A DNA stretch of 5,875 bases from JANYHF01 sp031367715. GTDB taxonomy: Bacteria; Pseudomonadota; Alphaproteobacteria; Rhizobiales; Hyphomicrobiaceae. The notes beneath the pieces were generated by a model. The model did not search any database. It was given only the letters and a program-made list of their open reading frames with translations, and had not been told where the DNA came from. The position numbers and the translations under genes were made by a program. This document shows, one piece after another, positions 1-5,875 of this stretch; position 1 is the first letter of the stretch, and every line of letters starts with the position of its first letter. The stretch spans positions 1 to 5,875 of the forward strand of contig JANLQJ010000155.1 in assembly GCA_031367715.1 (NCBI GenBank), written 5' to 3'.

Positions 1-1887
1 GTCGCCGAGGACGCGGGAGCACCCAGCGGCGCGGTAGGCACCCTCGTGTCGAGCCTGGTGGACTTCAACCCGCCTGCCGCTGGACTCAACAACGTGACTG
101 ATGCGGACAACGGCGCCGTCACCGGCATCGCGTTGACGGGTGTGAATGCCGCCAACGGCAGCTGGTGGTACTCCACCAATGGCGGCACCACCTGGACGGC
201 GGTCGGTGCGGTGTCGAACTCGTCCGCGCTGCTGTTGGCGGCGGACGCCAACACGCGTGTCTACTTCCAGGGGAATTCGAACTTCAACGGAACGGTCAGC
301 GACGGCATCACGTTCCGCGCCTGGGATGAGACGAGCGGTACGGCCGGCACCAAGGTGAGCACTTCGACGAATGGCGGCAGCTCCGCGTTCTCAAACGTGA
401 CCGACACCGCCAACATTATTGTGACGGCCGTCAATGACAACCCGGTCGCGGCCAGCGACGTGCTCTACGTGTCGAACAGCACCCCCGTGACGCTGTCGAC
501 CAGCGTGCTGTTGGCCAACGACACGGACATCGACGGCGCCGCGCTCAGCGTCACGGCGATCAGCGTCGTCACGGGAACGTTGGCCACTCCGGTCACGATC
601 AACTCCAACGGGACTTTCTCGTTCACGACCGGGGCGACCGGTGGCACCGTCGCCAGCCCGAACGTCGTCACGCTGAGCTACACGCTCAGCGATGGCGCCG
701 GTGGCACTGCGACCGGCTCCATCACGCTGAATGTGGTGGACACGACCTCGGCCGCGAACACCGTCGACCTCACGGGTGTCGCGAACTACCAAGGCTCCTA
801 TATCGACGGCAAGGCGGGTGGTGATACCTTGAGCGACGGTGCGTTCCAGTCAGTCCTGCTCGGCAGCAGTGGCAACGATACGTTGAACGGCAATGCCGGA
901 TCGGACCTACTGGTTGGCGGCGACAACAACGATACCCTTAGCGGCGGTGCCGGCAACGACGTGCTGCGTGGCGGCACCGGCAACGACTCGATGGACGGCG
1001 GCGCCGGCAGCGAGGACCTGCTCGACTTCTCGGACGGAACCGTGGCGGTCAATTTCACGCTCGTACAAAGTGCTGTATCGACCAGCATCGCCAACGGCAC
1101 CGGCGGGCTCGGCAACAACGACAGCTATCAGAACATCGAAGGCGTGATCGGCACAAGCCAGGCCGACACCCTGACCGGCAGTTCATCGAACGACATCATT
1201 CGCGGCGGCGGGGGCGACGACACCATCGACGGCGCTGGCGGCGCCGACTTGCTCGACCTTTCGGACGGAACTGCCGGCATCGCCTTCACGCTGACGCAAA
1301 GCAGCAGCAACACCAACGTCAATCTGTCGTCGATCGGATTGAGCACGGCGGGGGGCGACAATTACAAGAACATGGAGGGCGTGATCGGCACGGCCTTCGC
1401 CGACACGATCACCGGCTCGGCGTTGGCCGACCAGTTGCGCGGCGGCGGCGGCAACGACGTGATCAGCGGCCTGGCGGGCGACGATCGCATCGTCGGCGGC
1501 ACCGGTGCCGACGCGATGACGGGTGGTGCCGACAACGACACCTTCGTCTTCGACACGGCGCCCAACGCCGTCGATACGGTCACCGACTTCAACGCCTCGG
1601 GCTCGGTGGCGGACGGCGACTTCATCGAGCTGTCGGCAGCGACGTTCACCGCGCTCACCACGGCGGCGGGCAATACGCTGTCGGCGACCGAGTTCGCGTC
1701 GTCGAACGGCGGAGGTGCGGGGGACACGGTGGGCGCGGCGGTGCATGTGATCTACGACAGCGCGACGGGTAATCTGTACTACGATTCGGACGGCCTCGGC
1801 GCGGCCAACCGCACGCTGGTGGCGACGCTGACGCTGAGCAATCCGGCGGACACGTTCGACAACAACGACATCAAGGTCGGCGCATGA
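1..1887 (+). CDS. RTX-type, adhesin-like secreted repeat protein (type I secretion substrate), 5' truncated by the window
   Basis: The frame is open from base 1, so this is the last 628 residues of a longer protein. A GTG at 46 lies inside a beta module and is unlikely to be the real start. In order I see: an Ig/cadherin-like module (about 1-438) with STNGGTTW and ending VTAVND; a second module (439-741) with LLANDTDIDG and LSYTLSDGAGG, as in cadherin/VCBS-like tandem repeats of large exoproteins; RTX nonapeptides of the GGxGxDxLx type at 862-1023, about 1168-1245 and 1441-1548; and a C-terminus with VHVIYDSATGNLYYDSDG, typical of unprocessed type I secretion signals. No cysteine is visible. 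By family knowledge the RTX repeats bind calcium and fold after export. The exporter genes directly downstream support this role. Adhesion is inferred from the modules. No enzymatic domain is visible, but one could lie upstream. Confidence 0.9.
   Translation, partial: VAEDAGAPSGAVGTLVSSLVDFNPPAAGLNNVTDADNGAVTGIALTGVNAANGSWWYSTNGGTTWTAVGAVSNSSALLLAADANTRVYFQGNSNFNGTVSDGITFRAWDETSGTAGTKVSTSTNGGSSAFSNVTDTANIIVTAVNDNPVAASDVLYVSNSTPVTLSTSVLLANDTDIDGAALSVTAISVVTGTLATPVTINSNGTFSFTTGATGGTVASPNVVTLSYTLSDGAGGTATGSITLNVVDTTSAANTVDLTGVANYQGSYIDGKAGGDTLSDGAFQSVLLGSSGNDTLNGNAGSDLLVGGDNNDTLSGGAGNDVLRGGTGNDSMDGGAGSEDLLDFSDGTVAVNFTLVQSAVSTSIANGTGGLGNNDSYQNIEGVIGTSQADTLTGSSSNDIIRGGGGDDTIDGAGGADLLDLSDGTAGIAFTLTQSSSNTNVNLSSIGLSTAGGDNYKNMEGVIGTAFADTITGSALADQLRGGGGNDVISGLAGDDRIVGGTGADAMTGGADNDTFVFDTAPNAVDTVTDFNASGSVADGDFIELSAATFTALTTAAGNTLSATEFASSNGGGAGDTVGAAVHVIYDSATGNLYYDSDGLGAANRTLVATLTLSNPADTFDNNDIKVGA
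862..1023 (+). repeat. RTX nonapeptide block 1 (six calcium-binding repeats)
   Basis: Six consecutive nine-residue units follow the GGxGxDxUx pattern: GSSGNDTLN, GNAGSDLLV, GGDNNDTLS, GGAGNDVLR, GGTGNDSMD and GGAGSEDLL. The third unit has Asp-Asn where Gly is usual at positions 3-4, and the last has lost the clean aspartate spacing as it runs into the next module. Such blocks form a calcium-stacked parallel beta-roll in RTX proteins. Confidence 0.92.
1015..1482 (+). repeat. Two-copy tandem module of 77 and about 79 residues inside the RTX region
   Basis: Copy 1 (1015-1245) and copy 2 (1246 to about 1482) share the plan DLLDxSDGT, FTLxQS, a Ser/Asn/Gly-rich stretch, YxNxEGVIGT, ADTxTGS and RGGGGxDxI. 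The 14-base string GGCGTGATCGGCAC occurs in both, at 1141 and 1378, which supports duplication of DNA as well as protein similarity. Copy 2 is two residues longer in the Ser/Asn/Gly-rich part. Each copy ends in degenerate RTX units. Long spacer modules of this style are known between beta-rolls of RTX proteins; their exact role is not established here. Confidence 0.85.
1441..1548 (+). repeat. RTX nonapeptide block 3 (four repeats)
   Basis: Four units are visible: GGGGNDVIS, GLAGDDRIV, GGTGADAMT and GGADNDTFV. They lead directly into the FVFDTAP and DTVTDFN segment that commonly caps the last beta-roll before the secretion signal in RTX proteins. Confidence 0.88.
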
Positions 1888-1927
1888 CTTCCAACCGCCC
1901 GCCCGCAAACGCGGATGGCAGCAACCA

Positions 1928-3703
1928 ATGGAATCCAGCAAAGCCATGAAACCACTTTTCCAACTCCTCAAACGACCGCTCATTTTTGTCGCGGGCTTCT
2001 CCTTTTTCGTCAACCTGCTGTTGCTGGCTCCTGCGCTCTTCATGCTGCAGTTATTCGACCGCGTGCTGACCAGCCAAAGCCACGAAACGCTGCTGGTGCT
2101 GCTGCTCGGCATGGCCGTGGCGCTCGGCCTGATGCTGATGCTGGATTACCTGCGCAGCCGCCTGCAGGGCGTCGCCGGCAACCTGATCGCCGAGCAGCTT
2201 TCGCCCACCGTGGCCAAGGTAATGCTGGCCAAATCGGCAAGCCGCGCCGAGCGCGCGCCATCCGAAGGGCTGCGCGATGTCGCGGCGCTGCGCAACCTGT
2301 TCTCAGCCCAGGGGCTGCTGGCGCTGTTCGACACGCCCTGGGCATTCGTCTACGTCGCCGTCATCTGGCTGGCGCATCCGGTGCTGGGCATGGCCGCCGC
2401 CGGTGCCTCGCTGCTGATGCTCATCCTTGCCGTGGTGAACGACCGCATCACGCGCCGCGACATCGAAGCGCTGCAAATCGAAGCCGCCAAGGCCACGCGC
2501 TACCTTGAGTCCTCAATGCAAAACGCCGAGGTGGTGCAGTCGCTCGGCATGGGTGACGCGCTGGTTGGGCGCTGGCGAAATCTCAACGCCAGGGTTACCG
2601 TGCTACAGGGGCCGACCGCGCGCAAGTCGGTGGCGATGGTGGCCTTCACGCGAATGACGCGCCAGTCGGTGCAGGTACTGATGCAGGCGCTCGGTGCCTA
2701 CCTCGTCATCACCGGCGAGGGTACGCCGGGGATTCTGGTGGCCTGCACCATCCTGCTGGGCCGGGCGCTGGCGCCGGTGGAGCAGGTGGTGGGCAGCTGG
2801 CGCGTGCTGGCCGAGGGGCGTCTTGCCTACGCACGCCTGTCCGAGTTGCTGGGCGCCGCCGAGCGCCAGCCGCAACGCATGACGCTGCCGGCACCGACCG
2901 GCCGGCTGCATGCAGAGGGCCTGGTGTACCGGCCGCCGCACAGCGAACGGATGATTCTGGCCGGCGTATCGCTGAGCCTTGAACCCGGCGAATCGCTGGC
3001 CATCATCGGCCCCAGCGGCGCCGGCAAGTCGACCCTGGTGCGCCTGCTCACCGGCCTCTGGAAGCCCAATGCCGGCGTGGTGCGGCTGGACCACGTGGAC
3101 CTGGCGCAATGGCCGCGCGAAGAACTCGGTCCATGGCTCGGCTACGTGCCGCAGGACGTCGAACTGTTCGCCGGCAGCGTCGCGGACAACATCGCGCGCC
3201 TGGGCGAGGTCGACTCGGAAAAGGTGGTGCAGGCGGCGCAACGCGCCGGCGTGCATGAGCTGATCCTGACGCTGCCCGAGGGCTACGACACCGTGATCGA
3301 CGCCATGGGCGTGATGCTGTCGCCGGGGCAGCGCCAGCGCATCGCTCTGGCGCGGGCTCTGTACGGTGACCCGAAGTTGCTGGTGCTGGATGAACCCAAC
3401 TCCAACCTTGATGGCGCCGGCGAGTTGGCGCTTGGAGATGCGCTCAAGGCCTTGAACGGGCAGGTGACCGTGGTTGTGGTCACGCACCGCAGCACGCTGG
3501 TGCAGCACATGGACAAGATGCTGGTGCTGGAAGCCGGCCGTGTGCAGCAGTACGGCAGCGTGGCGGAGGTGATGCAGGCGATGAAGCAGCCGGGCCGGAA
3601 TACGGGCGGCGGGCAGGTGGTGGTGATGCCGCGCGCCGCCGGCGCATCAGCGCACGCTGGTTCCCACCATGCGCCTGCTGTACCTATGGAGAAAGTGTCA
3701 TGA
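1928..3703 (+). CDS. Type I secretion ABC transporter, permease/ATPase fusion (PrtD-like)
   Basis: This 591-residue inner-membrane half-transporter should act as a homodimer that energises RTX protein export. The N-terminal half carries hydrophobic segments at about 19-41, 54-74, 128-148, 150-171, 246-263 and 267-289, including DTPWAF (135-140) typical of PrtD-type exporters. There is no N-terminal C39 peptidase domain, consistent with a substrate whose signal is C-terminal and uncleaved. The ATPase half has Walker A GPSGAGKST (361-369, Lys367), Q-loop Gln409, signature LSPGQRQR (464-471), Walker B LLVLDEP ending at Asp488 and Glu489, D-loop SNLD (492-495) and H-loop His520, so it looks catalytically complete. 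A Gly-, Ala- and His-rich tail of about 40 residues follows. The ATG at 1928 has only a weak GGATGG (1913-1918) upstream; the ATG at 1946 (MKPLFQ) is an alternative start. The gene follows the RTX gene by 40 bases and overlaps the next gene by four. Confidence 0.95.
   Translation: MESSKAMKPLFQLLKRPLIFVAGFSFFVNLLLLAPALFMLQLFDRVLTSQSHETLLVLLLGMAVALGLMLMLDYLRSRLQGVAGNLIAEQLSPTVAKVMLAKSASRAERAPSEGLRDVAALRNLFSAQGLLALFDTPWAFVYVAVIWLAHPVLGMAAAGASLLMLILAVVNDRITRRDIEALQIEAAKATRYLESSMQNAEVVQSLGMGDALVGRWRNLNARVTVLQGPTARKSVAMVAFTRMTRQSVQVLMQALGAYLVITGEGTPGILVACTILLGRALAPVEQVVGSWRVLAEGRLAYARLSELLGAAERQPQRMTLPAPTGRLHAEGLVYRPPHSERMILAGVSLSLEPGESLAIIGPSGAGKSTLVRLLTGLWKPNAGVVRLDHVDLAQWPREELGPWLGYVPQDVELFAGSVADNIARLGEVDSEKVVQAAQRAGVHELILTLPEGYDTVIDAMGVMLSPGQRQRIALARALYGDPKLLVLDEPNSNLDGAGELALGDALKALNGQVTVVVVTHRSTLVQHMDKMLVLEAGRVQQYGSVAEVMQAMKQPGRNTGGGQVVVMPRAAGASAHAGSHHAPAVPMEKVS
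3688..3695 (+). promoter_or_regulatory. Ribosome binding site of the membrane fusion protein gene
   Basis: GGAGAAAG lies inside the end of the exporter gene, with GGAGA seven bases before the ATG at 3700. It supports that start over the second ATG at 3712 and, with the ATGA overlap, suggests coupled translation. Confidence 0.7.
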
Positions 3704-5037
3704 AGGGCTCGATGCACGCTCTCGCGGCCAATGATCCCCTGTTGCCCCACCTGCGCGAGGCGCGCCGCCTGACATACTGGGGCATGGCCGTGGTTATCGG
3801 CGGGTTGCTGCCGGTAGCGGCATGGATGACGTTCGCGCCGCTGTCGTCCGCCGTGGTGGCACAGGCGTTTGTGAAGGTGGACCTGAACCGGCGTCCGGTG
3901 CAGCACGCCGAAGGCGGTATTGTGCGCGAGGTGCTGGTGCGCGACGGCCAGCGTGTGCGGCAGGGCGAGCCGCTGCTGGTGCTGGGCGACGTGTCGGTGG
4001 ATGCCGACAAGAACCGACTGGACTATCGCGTCAAGACCGAGCAGGCCAGCCTGGCGCGGCTCGACGCGGAGCAGACCATGGCGCGCGCGATTGTCTTCCC
4101 GCCCGACGTGATCGAGACCGCGAAAACCGACTCGCGCCTGGCCGAGCAGATGGCCAAGGAGCGCTCGCTGTTCGACGCGCGGCGTGATGCCATGGTGGGA
4201 CAGGTGCGGCTGCTGCACGCGCAGCGCGAAAAGGTGGGGGAGGAAATTGTCGCGCTGCGCGCGCAGATCACGCAGGCGAGCGAATCGATGAAATTCCAGA
4301 AGATCGACCTTGAGACCAATCGCAAGCTGCTGAAGGACGGCTTCATCTCGGCCAACCGCATTGCCCAGCTCGAAGGCGCCGTGGCCGATTACGGCGTGAA
4401 AATTGAGGAACGGCGCTCGGAGCTGGCGCGCGCGCAGCAGCGTACAGTGGATGCAGACCTGCGCATCCGCTCGCTGGAAAGCGATTACCGCCAGCAAGCC
4501 AGTGACCAGCTCAAGGTAACGGCGGCGCGGCTGTCCGAGATCGAGCAGGAGCAGCGCAAGTCGGTCGATGCGTCGGCGCGCCAGGTGATCACGGCGCCGG
4601 CCAGCGGTGAAATCATTGACCTGAAGTATTCAACGCCCGGCTCGGTGATCCCGCCGCGTGAAACCATTGCCGACATTGTGCCGGACGCCCCCCGGCTGGT
4701 GACGGAAGCGCGGATTCGCACCGAGGACATCAGCCGGATCCAGCGCGGCCAATTGGCAGACATCCGTTTCACCGCATTCAAATACCGCACGACGCAGCTG
4801 GTGCATGGCAAGGTGATCTACATTTCGGGGGACCGCCTGATCGACCGTGCGAACAATGTGCCCTACTACTCGGTGCTGGTCGAAGCCGACCCGGCCTCGT
4901 TGACAGCAGCGGGCGACCTGAAACTGTTGGCCGGCATGCCGGCCGAGGTATACATCAAGGGGGAGGAGCGCACGCCGCTTCAGTACCTGGTGGAGCCGGT
5001 CACGCAGGTGTTGCGCCACGCCGCGCGGGAGCGTTGA
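3700..5037 (+). CDS. Type I secretion membrane fusion (periplasmic adaptor) protein, HlyD/PrtE-like
   Basis: At 445 residues this has the usual length of the family. It should bridge the ABC exporter to a TolC-like outer-membrane channel. A short cytoplasmic N-terminus precedes one membrane anchor (about 25-47). The first half of the lipoyl-like domain is at about 66-96, with VQHAEGGIV and GQRVRQGEPLLVL. A long helical hairpin rich in Glu, Arg, Ala and Gln spans about 105-290, with KDGFISANRIAQLE (212-225) near its turn. The second lipoyl half is at about 296-327 (VITAPASGEI, then TPGSVIPP). A beta-barrel region follows, ending in AGMPAEVYIKGEERTPLQYL (411-430), a family hallmark. The start codon overlaps the exporter stop (ATGA, 3700-3703). 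All expected parts are present and I see no damage. The partner outer-membrane gene is not in the window. Confidence 0.95.
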   Translation: MKGSMHALAANDPLLPHLREARRLTYWGMAVVIGGLLPVAAWMTFAPLSSAVVAQAFVKVDLNRRPVQHAEGGIVREVLVRDGQRVRQGEPLLVLGDVSVDADKNRLDYRVKTEQASLARLDAEQTMARAIVFPPDVIETAKTDSRLAEQMAKERSLFDARRDAMVGQVRLLHAQREKVGEEIVALRAQITQASESMKFQKIDLETNRKLLKDGFISANRIAQLEGAVADYGVKIEERRSELARAQQRTVDADLRIRSLESDYRQQASDQLKVTAARLSEIEQEQRKSVDASARQVITAPASGEIIDLKYSTPGSVIPPRETIADIVPDAPRLVTEARIRTEDISRIQRGQLADIRFTAFKYRTTQLVHGKVIYISGDRLIDRANNVPYYSVLVEADPASLTAAGDLKLLAGMPAEVYIKGEERTPLQYLVEPVTQVLRHAARER

Positions 5038-5098
5038 TGCGCCACTTGGACCAGCACTGACCATTACATTTACGCCGGTTGCCGTGGCATCGCGACCA

Positions 5099-5602
5099 GT
5101 CGAAGTCAGAAATATCGACGATGGTGTCCGCGCGGGTTCAAATGAGCAGGTGGAACAGCAAGGCGCCGTCCGCCGGACTGAAGGGTAGATATGAAGCGCT
5201 TGAGTTTTGGCGCAATATCGAATGGGATGTGGCGGTTCTCGACTATTCCATGCCTGGCCGCAGTGGAATGGAACTGCTCGAAGCGCTCAAGCGCGAGCAT
5301 TCAGACTGCCCCATTCTGATGTTGAGCGTGTTCCCCGAGAGGGGTATGCCATTCAGGTCTTCAAGGCTGGGGGTGACGGTTATCTGAACAAGGAAAGTGC
5401 CGGCGAGCAGTTGACGGCCGCAACCTGAAAGGTCGTGTAGGGTGGCAAATATGTCAGCCCCGCCCTGGCGGGGCGACTGGCTTCGAAGTTGGCGATCGAC
5501 AGCGAGCTGCCGCTACATGAGACTCTTTCCGACCGTGAGTACAAGGTGATGTGGCTCGGCGCCGTCACGCTCAATCCCGAACGCGACTCCAGCATAAAGA
5601 CA
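5099..5602 (+). pseudogene. Decayed NarL/FixJ-family response regulator (receiver plus LuxR-type HTH remnant)
   Basis: Pieces of one response regulator are scattered over two frames. Around 5102-5140 a fragment reads VRNIDDGVRAG, resembling the acidic Asp-Asp pocket start of a receiver. From about 5193 the frame differs and reads YEALEF, then WDVAVLDYSMPGRSGMELL, with the likely phosphoacceptor Asp at 5241-5243, then CPILMLSVFPE. Five bases stand where two codons are expected after FPE, so one base is missing. The frame then returns to the first one: YAIQVFKAGGDGYLNKESAG. Stops follow at 5426-5428 (TGA) and 5438-5440 (TAG), flanking KVV. Next come GGKYVSPALAGRL and LHETLSDREYKVMWL, the entry to the HTH. 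The HTH core is eroded, with VTLNPERDSSIKT ending at 5602 as a probable recognition-helix relic. In an intact protein these pieces would switch transcription after phosphorylation by a sensor kinase. The several independent lesions argue against a single sequencing error. Confidence 0.85.
5457..5474. repeat. Perfect 8-bp inverted repeat with 2-base centre
   Basis: GCCCCGCC and GGCGGGGC are separated by CT. The repeat falls in the part of the pseudogene that encodes SPALAG, so it may be a by-product of GC-rich codons. No T-run follows on either side, so it is not a convincing intrinsic terminator. Confidence 0.5.
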
Positions 5603-5778
5603 GACGCATTTGGCCAGCAACGATATTCAACCGTTGGCTGCATGACTGAGGCGACAACTACCTTGACGCGCGCCGATACCGTACCCTACCAATCCGTGCA
5701 TGATCATCACAGAATCACTTCTCAATTGGCTACAAATTTGTCCGGCAGGCCAAACTCAATACCAGAAAGGATGTTCGT
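5603..5778. other. Intergenic stretch upstream of the 3' gene; no gene recognised
   Basis: No convincing coding sequence is seen here. The stretch may still include the unrecognisable tail of the regulator pseudogene. From about 5695 it becomes richer in A and T and holds two short perfect palindromes, ATGATCAT (5700-5707) and ACAAATTTGT (5732-5741), the latter 37 bases before the ATG at 5779. A promoter for the downstream gene is expected here, but I could not place a -35/-10 pair with acceptable matches. Confidence 0.5.
5763..5770 (+). promoter_or_regulatory. Ribosome binding site of the 3' edge gene
   Basis: AGAAAGGA lies eight bases before the ATG at 5779, a normal Shine-Dalgarno spacing. 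It favours that ATG over the one at 5771, which directly abuts the site in another frame. Confidence 0.65.
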
Positions 5779-5875
5779 ATGCAGAAGTTTCTCTCCTCCC
5801 TCAGCGGCTTGGAACTCGTCTCGCTCCTTGTCATGGGAACATCGGCCAGCAGCACGCACGCCAAGAATAACAAAA
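5779..5875 (+). CDS. Start of a putative exported protein, 3' truncated by the window
   Basis: Only 32 codons are visible. The N-terminus MQKFLSSLSGLELVSLLVMG has a lysine near the start, then a hydrophobic stretch (LVSLLVMG), then small residues TSASSTHA followed by KNNK. This resembles a Sec signal peptide with possible cleavage after THA, although Glu12 is unusual so close to the hydrophobic core. A good ribosome binding site precedes the ATG. The family cannot be told from this fragment. It lies on the same strand as the secretion genes but is separated from them by about 740 bases of decayed sequence, so it is probably a separate transcription unit. Confidence 0.55.
   Translation, partial: MQKFLSSLSGLELVSLLVMGTSASSTHAKNNK

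Noticed and set aside
46..48. GTG as the true start of the RTX protein
   Set aside because: The frame is open upstream to base 1 with module-like sequence (EDAGAPSGAVGTL), and there is no ribosome binding site.
862..1548. Short spaced repeats as a CRISPR or DNA-level satellite array
   Set aside because: The periodicity is 27 bases and follows the nonapeptide code, with freely varying bases. It is explained by RTX protein repeats.
1183..2112. Minus-strand open frame of 309 codons
   Set aside because: It is antisense to the RTX gene and exporter start, and its Arg/Val-rich product mirrors the repeats on the other strand.
1915..2508. Plus-strand open frame overlapping the exporter start
   Set aside because: The product is low-complexity and rich in Ala, Arg, His and Pro. 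The exporter frame in the same place has clear transmembrane segments.
2603..3508. Minus-strand open frame of 301 codons
   Set aside because: It is antisense to the exporter ATPase domain and its product has no family resemblance.
3283..4497. Long open frame of 404 codons on the minus strand
   Set aside because: It lies antisense to two well-supported genes. Its product is rich in His, Arg, Gln and Leu with no recognisable domain, typical of an open complementary frame in GC-rich DNA.
5457..5474. Hairpin as a transcription terminator
   Set aside because: The stem is strong but no T-run follows, and it sits within former coding sequence far from the end of the secretion operon.
5380..5643. 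Minus-strand open frame of 87 codons over the pseudogene
   Set aside because: The plus strand carries recognisable response regulator fragments here. The minus-strand product resembles nothing known to me.
5663..5692. TTGACG as a -35 promoter element
   Set aside because: No -10 box with more than three matches lies at a suitable spacing.

Overview
The window suggests a Gram-negative proteobacterium, most likely a betaproteobacterium. Codons are GC-rich with strong third-position GC. The core is a type I secretion locus made of an RTX-type secreted protein, a PrtD-like ABC exporter and an HlyD/PrtE-like membrane fusion protein. The lineage is inferred from composition and the style of the proteins; no rRNA or other taxonomic marker is present.

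Layout. Positions 1-1887 hold the C-terminal part of a large secreted repeat protein whose 5' end lies outside the window. It has two Ig/cadherin-like beta modules, three blocks of glycine- and aspartate-rich calcium-binding nonapeptides, two copies of a longer spacer module between them, and a type I secretion C-terminus. After a 40-base gap comes the inner-membrane ABC exporter (1928-3703). It overlaps the membrane fusion protein (3700-5037) by four bases (ATGA). All three run on the + strand and probably form one transcription unit whose promoter is upstream of the window. No TolC-type outer-membrane partner gene is present here.

From 5038 onward the character changes. There is no intact gene until about 5779. 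Positions 5099-5602 contain a clearly decayed NarL/FixJ-family response regulator: receiver-domain pieces lie in two reading frames, two in-frame stops follow the receiver, and the helix-turn-helix is eroded. A somewhat less GC-rich spacer follows (5603-5778). The window ends inside a new + strand gene that starts at 5779 with a good ribosome binding site and a probable signal peptide.

How it works together: the RTX protein is probably exported in one step through the exporter/fusion-protein pair plus a TolC-like protein encoded elsewhere, and then folds on extracellular calcium as a surface or released adhesin-like protein. The dead response regulator may once have served a neighbouring pathway, but nothing in the sequence ties it to the secretion genes. 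I see no clearly new system. The features most worth a second look are the duplicated RTX spacer module, the LSPGQ variant in the exporter and the regulator pseudogene.
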